From Rhizophagus irregularis (taxonomy: Eukaryota; Glomeromycota; Glomeromycetes; Glomerales; Glomeraceae): 64,000 nt of DNA. Positions 35,982 to 48,603 of this stretch are shown in pieces. Both the position numbers and the translations under genes were made by a program. Position 1 is the stretch's first letter; each line of letters begins with the position of its first letter. The notes under the pieces were generated by a model, which was given only the letters and a program-made list of their open reading frames with translations, ran no database searches and was not told the origin of the DNA. The stretch is from positions 2,294,001 through 2,358,000 of the forward strand of contig NC_089445.1 of the NCBI RefSeq assembly GCF_026210795.1, given 5' to 3'.

Positions 35982-36239
35982 CTAATTTTTTCCAACCCAC
36001 ATTTCAATTCTTTCTTTATTGACATTATTATTAAAATCATAATTCTTTTTCATGACTTCTTTAAAATTTTCCCAATCTTCTTCATCTCTTATTCCAATAA
36101 TTCCATGATTCGCGTATCTATATTCAAAATTCCCTGATAATAATTCTATCGATAACTTGTTCCGCATAATTATAGTAAATTCGCGAAGAGTGAGTTGTAT
36201 AGGTATGTCATATTGATATCTTGATGTTTGATAATTCAT
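35982..36239 (-). CDS. Small PB1-like protein, 85 aa
   Basis: A single-exon frame. The fold pattern fits a PB1 domain over nearly its whole length: YQYDIPIQLTLREFTIIMRN as strand 2 and the first helix, NFEYRYANHGIIGIRDEEDW as the acidic OPCA-type segment (EYRY...GIRDEEDW), then ENFKEVMKK as the last helix. PB1 domains pair basic and acidic faces of signalling proteins; this one has the acidic face. It stands alone rather than fused to a kinase or scaffold. It lies between the decayed kinase and a five-exon orphan, all on the minus strand. A chance similarity is possible because the ubiquitin-like fold is weakly conserved. Confidence 0.5.
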   Translation of the reverse strand: MNYQTSRYQYDIPIQLTLREFTIIMRNKLSIELLSGNFEYRYANHGIIGIRDEEDWENFKEVMKKNYDFNNNVNKERIEMWVGKN

Positions 36240-36518
36240 GACTATAGGAACCTTTGTTTATTTATATAAATAAAAAAATATATATATTGAAATTTAAATT
36301 ATGGTATATCTTAAAAGAAATAGCAACATCAAACAAAGAAATAAAAAGGATTAATTACTCGCAATTTTATATCCATACACATCAAGTTAAAGATGAAATC
36401 GGAACCAACCGAACTTAATTCTCTAACAGTTATGAATAAAAGAAAATGGTAAAGATAAAAAAGATTAAATAAAAAATAATTTATTTAATTTATTTTATTT
36501 TATTATTAAAAGAAATAT

Positions 36519-37485
36519 TTACTCATATACAGCGTCCATTGCTTCTAAATTGCAAAAATTTTCATGAACAGAAACTGTTGCTAAAATCATGTTAGAATTA
36601 TAGATCTCCCCATTCGTTGGATCCATAGAAATTTCAATATTATCCTTGTCAATAATTCTTCTTACCTATGTTTTAATAAATAATAATTTTTAATTTTTAA
36701 TTATACAAGTTATAGGATATATACACATTATACCGGGATAATCCATTTTCTAATGTTATGTCGTAGTTGCATTTCAATTAATCTACCAAATCTTTCGTAT
36801 TTCGTAATACCATTTACGTGAATATCAAGGCGAAACTTATTTTCTTCGTTATTAGATATGAAACAAATTGCTTGAGTTACAGGATTAATTGCGATAGAAC
36901 AAGTATCTTCCGTTTTGATGGTGAAATTATTAATAATCAATGAGTATAGTGGTATTGAGATCGATGGATGGAAAATATTATCATCAGAATTCTACACGAA
37001 ATTTTATTTACTAAGAAAGTATCCATCTAAAAACAAAATGTGATATAGTTATACTCATATTTACTAATTGTCTTTTACTTACCTCATTAATGTCAGTAGT
37101 GTTGTCTGATCTTTTCATTCCTTCAACAGAATCGCCGTATTTAATAACGGAAGTAAATGAACTAATAAATAAAATAATTTAGATCTTAACAACGGATAAC
37201 CCAATTAGAAATAATATTATCATTATACCAATCCGATTTGTCAATTTTTAATGTATTCAAGCTTTCTATCAAATCTAATCCTTCTTCAACTACTCCAGCA
37301 GTGTTGTCCGACTAATTAATTAAAAATTTATATATGACGATAAAATATTGAAATTGAATTTACAAAAGTAAAAGTAAAAGTACCAGATCATTGTATTCTT
37401 TATCATCCGTTTGTTCAGCACACATTTCAGTATCACTAAAATCAAATAATTCATCACAGTTGTCAAATTCTTCATCGAGATCCAT
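36519..37485 (-). CDS. Orphan acidic protein, five exons, 222 aa
   Basis: Exons: 37485-37384, 37311-37229, 37161-37083, 36991-36734 and 36665-36519; total 669 nt, all introns GT-AG, and every junction keeps frame. The first 60 residues are acidic (MDLDEEFDNCDELFDFSDTE), as are exons 2 and 3. The C-terminal 140 residues look like a compact beta-rich domain: IPLYSLIINNFTIKTEDTCS, NPVTQAICFISNNEEN, FRLDIHVNGITKYERFGRL, and a final segment with SMDPTNGEIYNSNMILATV. The alternation of hydrophobic strands suggests a folded domain, but I recognise no family. Acidic N-termini of this sort can serve in nuclear or protein-contact roles; this is speculation. Confidence 0.65.
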
Positions 37486-38153
37486 GTTTTGATTTTTTTT
37501 CAAAATGACAATGTTTGTAATTTGGAATTAATTAATTATACTTGAAAATAAAAAGATATCAAATATGATTTTGCAATTTTATGCGGAAAAATTTATTATT
37601 CTGCTGATGTATGTCCAAATACTATATAATATAGTAATTTCCATCTAATTTGATTTTTATAGTGTGTAAGTGTTGATTCATTTGATATAGTGAAAAATTT
37701 TAGCTCAAGTCATGTGAAGTCGAATTGTCGAATTGAATAATTTATTCACGTGATGTCAGGTTCTTTGTAATTAAATTAAACCGGTAGTTTTTCAATTTCT
37801 AAGCAAATTAGTTCAATTAATTGGAAATTTTTATTTCATTATTACATTCACGAAATTTTCTTTGATTAACTCTTGTTTAAGTGACATACCTATCGACAAC
37901 CACTTTTTTTTTAAAAAATAAACCTTGAATGATTTTTCTTTAAAATCAACAAGTTTTGATATCTTACCAAAGTTAATAATAAATGATGCGATAACAATGC
38001 AACTTTTATCGACATATTCAACTAGTAAAAAATATATTTAACAAGTGATTCCAAGATGAATTTTGTAAGATGTTTAAGCATGAAAATGTTCAGGTACGAT
38101 ATGAGTATATTGAAAAAATTGTCCATCGATTTATAGAGAAAGTTTATTTTTAC
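37486..38153. other. Spacer upstream of the orphan gene
   Basis: It holds the likely minus-strand promoter of the five-exon orphan. Nothing else is recognised. Confidence 0.45.
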
Positions 38154-38384
38154 CTTCTCGTGTTTCCATCACTTCTTTCCAATATGAAGTTAATGGAATT
38201 ATATTTAATTTTTTTATCATTATGAAATCTGGTCAAATATAAACATTATCACGAATCTGTTAAAATTATCATAATATTAAATAAAATAATATCGATACTG
38301 CTGTTTTCTTCAGCTAAAGAATTTATACCAATCAAACAATCTTACTTCAGTTGAATCCATTGGTGACTTATTTCGAACAATCAT
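38154..38384 (-). pseudogene. Remnant of a small host gene
   Basis: On the minus strand, MIVRNKSPMDSTE (38384-38346) is followed by a GTAAG donor; the next candidate exon, 38256-38154, starts after an ACAG acceptor with IRDNVYI, meets an in-frame TGA, then continues PDFIMIKKLNIIPLTSYW and KEVMETRE to a GGTAAAAA donor. The sequence looks once-coding, but no complete gene can be read. I do not recognise the family. Confidence 0.4.
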
Positions 38385-39139
38385 TTCTGAAGCTTGTATA
38401 TTATCAATCTAACCGGACTTTACACATTTATTGTACAAATTGTCATGAAAAGCCGATTATTTTAAAGAAACCCCTTTTGGGCAATGCACTGTAACAAAAG
38501 TCGGTGACGAATTTTGTGAATAATTGCTATTTCTTTTTTAGCAATAATTTTTTTATACTCTTGTTCGTCATAATGACTTGATTAAATACAGGCAAAATAA
38601 CATTCTTTTGTTTAGTTAACTCCGTATTTGAGTTAACTGGTTTTATTTCGCATGAGAGTACAACGATAATTATTTAATGCAATATAAGCAATTGTTCAGT
38701 GTAAATGCCAATTACATCATGTTAATTATGCGGAAATGATGTTTTGATTTTTGTTACACGAAAGTGAAAGTTCTGGAATACAGATACATTAAATAAAATA
38801 ATGAACAAAAAAAAAATTAGTAACGAAGGGCGCAAAAAATTAGGATTTATACTACCATATTTATGGTAAATCACATGTTTTATTATTCCCCCTGATTTTT
38901 TACAAAGGCAGTTAAATAAATTGTTATAAAAAGTACCTTTTTTATTATACAATAGTTATTCTACGTCATAAAAGAGGGAGCTGCGGAAATTCATGGCATT
39001 ATGATCGGCAAACAATTATGCAATCCATTAATGCTTGCGTAACATACACAAAATATAAATACTATTTTATTTCTGCAGAGCATAAAAAATTTTATTTAAT
39101 TTTCGTCTCTTTTATTTGTAAACGATTTTAAAAATTATA
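38385..39139. other. Spacer with promoter of the Gln/Pro-rich gene
   Basis: No gene is supported. The 76-codon minus frame at 38722-38952 has no family signature. An ATATAAATACTATTTTATTT block about 75-90 bases before the next ATG may be its core promoter. Confidence 0.4.
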
Positions 39140-39849
39140 ATGTCACAAACTCCAAGTTCAAATGCTGGTCTGCATGATATAATTATGGAAGAATCTCCTC
39201 CTGCGTATACACCATATCCAAATTCAGGAGAGCAGTCAATGGCATTTGGCCCAAATCGACCTTTTGGTAATAATGCAACACAAAATACTCCTCAACAACA
39301 ACAGAATAATTATCAAACAACTTCAAACCAGAATACATATCAACCACAACCACAATTTCATCAACCACAATTCCATCAACCACAATTTCATCAACCACAA
39401 TTTCGTCAACCACAATTTCATCAACCACCATTACATCAACCACTTTTGCAAAATTACAACCCTCAATATCATGGTTATAATAATAATTTAGCTCATGGGG
39501 TTACAAGACCTATTAATACTGCTATTCCTATCAATACTCAAGTTATTACAACACCTTTTCGTTATATAACAAATCAAATCAATCAATTTGCTTCAACAAG
39601 AGTTAATAACGATTTTGTACAAATGGCACGTCCACAAAATAATGTAATATATGTAAAGCCCGGTGATCCTTCAATTGGAGGATTTTTATGTCCAAAATGT
39701 CAAGGTAAAATTTATACAAAGTTATAACAAATTTAAAATGTTTTCAACAAATATTTAACTGGATTTTTATCTTTTATTTAGGATTAGGAAAATTAAGCAA
39801 TAAGCAATTATGTAATAAATGTCAGGGTATTGGAAGACTTTTCAATTAA
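39140..39849 (+). CDS. Gln/Pro-rich protein ending in two CxxCxG motifs, 210 aa
   Basis: Exons 39140-39704 and 39782-39849, total 633 nt; the intron begins GTAAAATT and ends TTTAG. The N-terminus has ESPPAYTPYP, a PPxY-type sequence that can bind WW domains. Residues about 45-115 are low complexity, with five copies of QFHQP from a 15 nt tandem repeat. The C-terminus reads VKPGDPSIGGFLCPKCQG and, after the intron, CNKCQGIGRLFN: two CxxCxG units like those of the DnaJ zinc centre, enough for one zinc site. Fungal proteins with a disordered Pro/Gln-rich head and a GDP.IGG.LC..C.G tail are familiar, but their function is not established. Skipping the intron would replace the second zinc motif by KIYTKL and stop. 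Confidence 0.72.
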
Positions 39850-42193
39850 AAGTTCTCTTTTCATGTAAGAGTAAGAGTTTATAAATATTTTGTATACAGC
39901 TTTATCTACTGTAAAAAATATTTATTTTTATTTAACACATTCATATTTTTTTTTATTTTTTTCTAGAATAAAAATGAAACCAAACAATTTAAATATATTC
40001 TTGATTTTTTTCATTTTTAATCAGTAGTTAACAAATATTACAAACAATCATATTTTTTTTTTTATAGAATAAAATGAAATCAAACAATTTATATAGTATT
40101 ATTATAACTTTGGCCAAGTTTATTTTCGTATTTTTATTAATGTAAAAAAGGTCATTCAATTATTGCGGTACTATGAATATTTATAGCTTAATTATACGGA
40201 AAAGAAAAGCGACGTGCCCAGAGTTCATATACGGATGAAGATGTCGATAATCCCCAAATCCTATTAGACGAAGATTTTTGTTAATTTATTTAATTTATCG
40301 TAAGTAAAGGTGTAAAGATTGAGATTATTGTGTAATATATCACTCATTGAACTTTTTTTCACACACAACTTCAATCTTATGTAACCAATACAATTTTTTC
40401 AAATTAATACCAACTTGATCACGTATTGTTGAGCTACTATATTAGTATCAAGAGTTTAATCAATTCATTTTCACAAAACTTTTCCCTTTACCAAGTTCAT
40501 AAATCATAACCCTATCAGTAATAGAGTAAGCTAACATAATGACAAAAAATCGCCCATTCATCATAACTATTACCAATATTACAGCATCCCGCGAATAAAT
40601 TTGAGATCAAAATCATATACGAGATCTAGTAAATTTACTTTGAAAAAATTCAATTGATATGTAAGGATATTAAAAGTTTTCTTTAATATTCCAATTTTAT
40701 TAGCAAAATTCAGGACGAATCTATGCAGTATCATACCTACGTTCTTGAATTATACTGTATATTTCATGATGCTACGCATTATACTGTATTTTAAGTGTAA
40801 AGGTTTGTGAGTTGTGGCATCTTTTTTTCTAAAGATTATACACAACAGGATTTGAAGTTTCAAAATATTCCTTTTAATCGTTTAACTTGAAAATGCAAAT
40901 AAAAAATCACGGCCATGGATATAAAGGAGGATATTCACATAAATAGGATCATGTCCTACTGATATTTATTTATTTATTATTATTGCAGATATATCATATA
41001 TTGATTTAATAATATGCTAATAATAAATAAGCATGGGTATGGTGGTTAAAATATCATCCGAGCTTCGATATTTCCGTAAGAACCCCTGTCACTTTTAAGC
41101 TTGTATAAACTAAAATAAGAACCCAAAAATAAGCACCCCTTAATGATATACAAATTTAACCAATACATGAAAAAAATATAAATTCAAACAACATAAATTT
41201 AGATTTAAAATATTTGTTTATTATGAATGTACGCAAAATATCTTTTATTAGTCATTATGTTAAGAAGTTGGTCTCTAAAGTCTAAACATGTAAAAAAAAA
41301 ACGTAAAAACGTAAAATGTAAGCATATCAAATTTACCGATCACATGACTACAAAAACGGGGTTGCTTATTTTCACGATTTTATGGTGTTTCCCAAAGCAA
41401 AATATTGATTTACCATATGAAAATATTATTTATCATACAAATCTTCAGCCAAATATAAAATCCCTTTACGTTAATTTGTTTACTTTTTAGCCGTAATCCG
41501 AAACTTTGGTAGGTACAGTATATATTATAAAATACTTTACCCAATATGTAAAATTCAATTTGCTTTGTTGAACACTGAATAGGTAAATCTAATACTTAAG
41601 TAATCAATTATAAAGGTTAGTTTGGGTCCTTTTGTAACAATATTTTACCCGTTAAATGATTATAGTACATGTGTAGTATTACACGTAACTTTTTATATAA
41701 TATATAGTTCCCTTTTGGCTTTATTTAATCGAATTTGGAATAAATCAACAAAATTTTCATATCAATCGTGATTGTAAAGCTTTCTTTTTGACAAAACGTA
41801 CAGTAGGTTTCGGATATTGTCGGGAAATAACATGATTTCATTGTTTGTGTAATAAACAATACTTAACTTAAAGGCTGAAGCCCTGTAAAAAATCTGATCC
41901 GTGTTTTATCTTTCCATGTTTTTTCCGTGAATGTATCATTTTCATGGAATTTATAGCCTTAAATCATGGAAATTTTCATCTCGCTAACACGGATATCCGT
42001 GAATGTATCATTTTCACGGAATTTTTACGGAAGACACGGAGAAATAATGGAAATATTCGGATAAAAATTTTTTATAGGGAAGGTTGGAGTTGTTTATAAA
42101 AAGGATAAAAAAAGTCCACTTTAGCTTAAAAATTTGAAACTTCCGCCCTATTGGAAAAAAAAACAAAATAAACCTTATTTTAATACTTTTAAA
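39850..42193. other. Spacer with a short direct repeat
   Basis: Bases 41926-41955 and 41999-42028 are direct copies (CCGTGAATGTATCATTTTCA) with 73 bp period. A 29-codon tail at 40198-40285 (GKEKRRAQSSYTDEDVDNPQ...) looks coding-like but has a stop directly upstream and no start. No other feature is recognised. Confidence 0.45.
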
Positions 42194-42790
42194 ATGTCTT
42201 TTCCTGGTGATAATAATCATGAATCTAATTCTGAATATTTTGATGATTCTTTACAATCTTATTACGAAAACGTACCTACTAATGACTACAATGTTGATGA
42301 ACAACCATCCGTTGCGCAATATTATCAAAAATCTTCGCAACATGAACGTATTCAACCAAATGACATACCCACATCAACCATAACACCCGCGTCACCATAT
42401 AATGCTAGTGCGGAAATTCTTATTCCAAAAATTTCTAGGAGAATTGATTCCTCTCAGAATCAAATTCTTAAAATCGAATTGGAAATTGTTATTAAATTAC
42501 AAAATGATCAAAATCAACAAAAGGCTCAATATGTTCATTCTTCGGCTTTGCCGAAAAATCGTGCAAATAGAATGAATCCTTATCGGAAACCGACTGAACA
42601 GAATTTTAGAAATAAGAACAGTGGTAGTACCCATTCTTACTCTTCCTCATCAGTACCACAACTAAATAGAAGTTCTGCTATTTATATGCAGAATATCGAT
42701 AATAATCGTGCACCTCAATCTCAATTTCAACCAAATGAAGATTTGAACGAATCTTTTAGCAATAATTATAATAATACCTTTTACGATTAA
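42194..42790 (+). CDS. Asn/Ser/Gln-rich orphan protein, 198 aa
   Basis: Single exon from the ATG of MSFPGDNNHESNSEYF. The first 80 residues are polar and acidic with several Tyr (DDSLQSYYENVPTNDYNVDE). Residues about 85-115 (IDSSQNQILKIELEIVIKLQ) could form a short coiled coil. The remainder is Asn/Ser/Arg-rich and ends SFSNNYNNTFYD. There is no signal peptide, membrane segment or known domain. The protein is probably disordered. A poly(A)-signal-like AATAAA lies about 100 bases after the stop. I cannot assign a role. Confidence 0.6.
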   Translation: MSFPGDNNHESNSEYFDDSLQSYYENVPTNDYNVDEQPSVAQYYQKSSQHERIQPNDIPTSTITPASPYNASAEILIPKISRRIDSSQNQILKIELEIVIKLQNDQNQQKAQYVHSSALPKNRANRMNPYRKPTEQNFRNKNSGSTHSYSSSSVPQLNRSSAIYMQNIDNNRAPQSQFQPNEDLNESFSNNYNNTFYD

Positions 42791-45700
42791 AATATAAAAT
42801 AACATGTATACTGTATCTTATCGATCTTATATAATTTATGTCTTATTTTTTTATGAACTTTGAATACATTATATGTTATCTTTTTATCATAATAAAGTTA
42901 TCGTATATATAAAAAATTGTTTTCGTTTTTTTAAGTGTTGCATTACATATTATAAAATTAAAATTTCCCATTTGGACCAGAAGAGATTGGAAAACTATGT
43001 AAATGTTAACAAGTTAGTTTCTTGAGTTGATTTTATAGCCGTTTTCAAAATGGTGTACGCAGTTTATTTGTGATTGTATATTCGAATACCAATATTCGTC
43101 CATCTTTCGACCGGTTTCCTTTTTCTTTTATTCAATTTTAACTGCGTACATCATTTGAAAACGGCGATAAAAATATTAACAAACGAAGCGTTTTTTAGCA
43201 CAATTTGCCACGCTAGAGGTTCTTCGATTATATTAGATAGATAGTAATAAGGCTGGGTCAATACTGTTGTTTTTTAAGCTTGTAACACGATTTTTAATAT
43301 TGTATGAATTTTAAAACCTGTTACTTCCTTAGGAATCAATGTGATAAAGGAACTAACAAATAGGTTCAACTGGTGCTGCAAGCTTGTTATGGTGCCATTA
43401 TTGAGTATTATACATATTATAGAGAGTATATATATTCTGTAATAAGTTAAAAAGTTAAAAAGTTAAAAAGTTTTTTTTTTTCATTTTTTTTTAAAAAAAA
43501 AGTTATTTATTTTCATAATTATCTGATTTATCTCATTACTAAGTTTTGCCTTTCTTCTGCCTCTCAGATCTGAATTTTATTTTTTAACATAACAAGAAAC
43601 TAGAACGTTTTAAAAAATTGGATCCAACGATACGATAATTAAAACGAATAAATCACTATTAAAATAACTATAATAAATTATATAATTTTTCAGCTTTTTA
43701 TGAATCCCTACAACGGGAACTGAAATAGTTTTTACGATATGATTAAATTCTTGTTTAATCCTTTTTTGTAAATATCTATTTTAACTGAATCTAATTTTTT
43801 TATTTTTATAAAAAAAATCTTTAAAAGAATAATAAGGGAGGAAAAGTTAGCCAATCAATCTTTTTACAGATCTCTGTTTATTTAAGATATGATCGATACG
43901 AGAGCCCCTTCTAGGAACTTATTGCGGAACTTCAGATTTAATTTTATATGAGGAAAAATAGCCAATGGCTCCAAAAGTTAACAGTCTCGCGCGCAATCAT
44001 GTAGAACCGCAATTTTTTTTACGGTCTTGATGATCATGTAAACCAACAGAGGTTTTGTCTATATATTGCACATCAGTTATATACAGTTTAGTATTCAGTT
44101 ATATGCAGTCTTAGTATGTTATGTAATTTAGAATTGGTAGAAAGTCTACGATACAAATTGACTTTCCTTTGTAAAATAAATAATGTATGGTTCAAATTAC
44201 TAAAACATAACTTCAATTTATAAGTTATATCCTTGAAATTAAGTAATAAATGGAATGTACAAATTTACCTACACACTAAACTAAAAAAGTTAACCCTTAT
44301 ATAATCTCCTTTCGTTAAAAGAAATTTTTAGTATATTAATATCCCAGAACTATTTTAAAGGCATGTTAAATAGAATATTTTGAAGTTTTCTTCATTGGTT
44401 ATATATTATTGGATGGGGGAGTAGCTATATCGGTCACAGGACTGAATGATTGGATAAAAATGGGCCACGTAGTGGTATTAATTTCATTTTTATGCTATTT
44501 TCAATCTACTTTACTAGGAAACGGTAACCGTTGGTGCGTCTGAAGCATCATAAATTACATGTTCATAAATTTAAACTGAACACTAAAAAATATAACACTA
44601 AAAATGCTAAAAAAAGTAATAGTATCACTAAAAAATGTCATTTTATTATCATACTTTCATACTTTGTACTATGTTGCAAATTTTTAATTTATTCTCATGA
44701 TTGTCAAAAAAAAAATAAAAAGTTAACATTTAATTAAAAAAAATACAAAATGTAAAAATTATGAGTAAAAACAAAATTAATTTATTACTTGAATGCCATA
44801 AAAAACTTTTAAGAAATAAGAAAATTTAAATCAGGGATAAAAAAATTTTTAAATTTAACGTATAAACAGTAGTCATGTGACTTTATAAAGATATTTTTAG
44901 AATCAGGGGACATAAACAAAAAGTGTTGTACACGTAAACAAATTTAAGGTTACACCTGATCCTTAAATTTTATTGGTCATACACGTGTGCGGAGTGCGGA
45001 CAGACAACACTTGCTGACTTGCATGGTTTGGAGTAGTATGGAAGTGTCCTACGCTTACGCTTCGGACAATAAGCTTTATTTAAACTTTTCCTATAAAAAT
45101 TTTCATTTGCACCATTTTATATATAATCATGCATTATTGTTATGCTTAATAAAAATATCGGTCTATGAAAATCTGCATGATCCTATTCGGAAACCAAATT
45201 TATTCCCCGAAATGAAAATAATCAAATTAATAATACACAAATAAGACGAATTTTTTTATTGGCCAGTTTATTAGGATATTTTTTGTTAACGGCTAAATAT
45301 CAAATACTGTATATTTGCAATATAGACTATAAAATCAAACTTATATTTTTTTACATCTTACTATTTCAATTACCCGGATAATGCACCAATATCTATAAAT
45401 ATGTGTACAAAATTACTAGGGAGTTAGAGAGCAATTTCATACAAAGATCTTCAATATTTGTTTATTACTGACCAGGATAATACTAGTCTTAATTAGCAAT
45501 AACATTGGGAAATTTTGTTTTGTTTTGGACTTTTTATTGTCATTCATATTTTTCAATTTATGAAGTAGTACGATTTAAAAAGAGTTTAATTTTTATATTA
45601 TACCAAGTATATTGAATTTCATATACTGTATAAGACATTGTTTACTAATTTAAATAATGAGATTTTTTGTATCGTGAAACACTAAATCTACTACTCCTGA

Positions 45701-46223
45701 GTCATGAATAAGGGGACTTGCATGATTGCTGTGTAACGATACAAATAATATTAGTAATCAAAAATTATCTTTCACATTTATTACGCAATTCTCTTTTTTT
45801 TACGGCGAACATTGAAGTCGTACACTTATGCAATAAATATTTTTAAAAATACAATATGTACACCTTACCTTATTTAATTTATGAGATCAATTTAAAATTG
45901 GTTAATCGGCAATAAACAACCCCATTTTGTCACTCTTTGATGTTCGCTATTGTTTAAGCAATCATTCATAATTATTAGAGGTTGCATAAGAATGTCGTCA
46001 ATCGCTTCAATTTTTTACCGTTTGTCCAATTAATGTCCAATGTGATAATTTGTTACAAATCCATTGATCAAATGTTTTAGATCTATTGTAAATGACAATG
46101 AATATGCTACCGTGTTCACATCGATTTTAAACTTAAGTAAAAAAAAGTATATATATTGTAAGTAATTCCTGGGAACTAAAAATCATCTTTTTGTTTTTTT
46201 AAAAAAAAAAATTATATCGCGTC
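42791..46223. other. Spacer with an inverted-repeat element
   Basis: Bases 43031-43173 are a roughly 143 bp element whose ends, CCGTTTTCAAAATGGTGTAC and its inverse, continue into ACGCAGTT. Bases 43445-43471 are four AGTTAAAA repeats. Base 44463 onward repeats GGCCACGTAGTGG seen at 949. Three short frames (44531, 44987, 45700 region) show no family signature. Confidence 0.5.
46141..46158 (+). promoter_or_regulatory. TATA-like core promoter of kinase 1
   Basis: AAAAAAGTATATATATTG, about 70-80 bases before the ATG. It is shared in sequence and spacing with the other kinases of the array. Confidence 0.5.
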
Positions 46224-48109
46224 ATGGGTAACCCTTTAGATGATCTAAAACCAAACCTCAAGAAATGCTATTATTGCAAAAAACAAAATCCTTTAGAGGA
46301 AAGCCATGAAATTCGGCATAAATGTAGCTGTGACAGTTGTAGCAACAGAAAAGAACTTATTTTTATTTGTAATAAATGTTACAATGCAAAAACACAATTT
46401 ACACCAAGTGGAAATGGAGTTATTGATGAATTTATAGTTGAAACATTAGATACAATGTATGGGGAAATGGAATTTGTTTCTTATGATAAATTCAAAGATT
46501 TAGAATTTATTGCCGAAGGAGGATTTAGTAAAGTCTATAAAGCAATTTGGGAGGATGGTCCAATAACCAGTTGGAATCGTGAAAAGTTTAAATATAATCG
46601 TCAAGCTAATAAGACAATAGCTCTCAAGGAACTTAATAATTCTAAAGACATTAACTCTAAAGAGTTAAATGAGGTACAGAATCTTATACTATTTGTTATT
46701 AAAAAATATAAATAATTAAATATATTTTTTTTTCATTTTAGATCAAGATATTTCATAGGTTGTGTAATTATACTATTTGGGAACATGATTACAATAAATA
46801 CAAATACATTAATAAATATTATGGAATTACTCAACATCCTGAGTCCAAAAATTATATGATAATTATGAATTATTGTGAATCAGGAGATCTTACACATTAT
46901 ATAGCTAAAGATTTTTTTAATATAAAATGGTATAATAAGTTACACAAGTTATGTGATATTATATCTGGACTTAAAAAAATACACTACGCAGATATTATGC
47001 ATCAAGATTATCATAGTGGAAATATCTTTTTGGAAGCAAGTAGGGCTCCGATAATGGGAGATTTAGGATTAAGTAAATCTGCGATTGAATCAGCAGATGA
47101 TGAGAATAATGAAGTTTATGGCATCATTCCTTATATTGCTCCAGAGATTTTTCAAGGACAAAAATATACTAAAGCGTCAGATGTATATAGTTTTGGTATG
47201 ATTATGTGGGAATTAATGACAGGTAGAAGACCATTTTGGGATAGAAGTCATGATACAGATCTTATAATTGAAATATGTGACGGTCTTCGACCTCCGATTA
47301 TCACAAACGCACCTGAAGGCTATATTAAATTAATGAAAAAATGTTGGAATTCTGATCCAACTAAAAGACCAACGGCTAGAAGTTTACATAGTAAAATTTA
47401 TGCTGTGTTAGGAAAGGAATGGAAATATAGGTATAGTCCAACTGAAGTAATAGTATCACCAGATATTGGACCTATACCAACAATTAATCCAAATGCTATC
47501 TATAAAAGTAGACCTTTAAGTACAATGATAAAATCTGTAGAAAATACAATAAATACTAAAAAAATTGGTACGATTATTTTTATAATATGTTATTGATTTT
47601 ACATTGTTACTAATGACTAATATAATCTTACATTTATTTTTTTTTAAAAAAAAAACAGATAAAAGGAAGTTTGATGAATTTTTCGAAAATAACGAAGAAA
47701 ATGATGAGAATGGTAAAATAAAATTTTATTTTGTAATAATTTCATCATATGATAACTATATGTTAATTAACCATTTGTTTTTTTTTTAAAAAAAATATTA
47801 TAGATAAAACCTCTAAAAAATTATGCGTATATGAAAACCATGGTAAGTATTTAAGTTTATTTGGAGATTATTTTTTTTTATTATAAAATATAATAATTCA
47901 ATTAAATTTATATTGTTCTCTAGATTATTTGACAAAAGAATTTCGATTTAATATTGACAACAATGATATTGATAAAATTAATAAAATTGGTTATAATGGT
48001 AAGTAAATAGATATCGATTATCTAACAATGGCAATAGTAATTTTTAAACTTAATTTTATTCATAAATACAGGTTTATATATTACAAGAGAAATCGGATTT
48101 GATATTTGA
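46224..48109 (+). CDS. Kinase 1 of the array: tyrosine-kinase-like protein kinase, 493 aa
   Basis: Exons 46224-46673, 46742-47567, 47659-47712, 47804-47842, 47924-47998 and 48072-48109; 1482 nt in frame. Residues 15-52 hold Cys pairs (CYYC, CSCDSC, CNKC), a likely zinc ribbon. SGNGVIDEF (62-70) is the family's linker box. The kinase domain has the glycine loop EGGFSKVY (98-105), Lys135 in IALK, catalytic HQDYHSGN with Asp239, DLG at 257-259 in place of DFG, APE at 283-285, and the C-lobe Arg of KRP near 359. NPNAIYKSRPLSTMI near 400-412 is the lineage's C-terminal signature. Four small exons encode the tail (DKRKFDEFF..., DYLTKEF..., YITREIGFDI). It should phosphorylate Ser/Thr; the substrate is unknown. 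It is the only array member with all seven N-terminal Cys. Confidence 0.82.
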
Positions 48110-48603
48110 TTTTCAAAATTTGGGGTATGTCGTAACTTTGTATTCTACATGTAACATTAGTAATAAAAAAAAAAAATTATTTGTACAAAATAAAAAAAAA
48201 GGCATTTTTGTCATTTTGTCATTCTGTCATTTTAATAATCTGTATGATGACTGTAGTGTGCAGATCGCGACAATGTTAAAATCATTGTAATATTGTTAAT
48301 CATTTTGCATCAGCAGATCAATCGGAGGTAAACAGAGATGATCCAGGTGGTTTAATTCAAAATTTAATCGCGTGGTTAAAAATTTGAGCCGCATATATGC
48401 ATAATTAAATCAATTTTCAATATACGCTAATGAACGGTGTTTGCCGATGTATAGCATTGAAAAAAAAAAAAATTATATATATGTTCGTATGTTCTTAAAT
48501 CTTACATTTTAATTTCACATCGTCGGACAGTCAATAAACTATAAATAACATTCAACCAACGAAAAAACGTATTTATGCCAAATCATAATTGAAGAAAAAA
48601 AAA
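48110..48603. other. Spacer kinase 1-2, paralogous to spacer kinase 2-3
   Basis: It shares ordered blocks with 50237-50737: TTTTGTCATT runs, AAAATCATTGTAATATT, CAGCAGATCA.TCGG, AATATACGCTA and the TATA-like run (here TTATATATATGTTCG at 48473-48487). It carries the promoter of kinase 2. Confidence 0.7.

Noticed and set aside
39183-39491. Frames rich in Val/Asp or His/Asn within the Gln/Pro-rich gene
   Set aside because: Other-frame readings of the QFHQP tandem repeat.
40198-40285. Coding-like tail ending LLDEDFC
   Set aside because: A stop lies directly upstream in frame and no exon could be joined to it.
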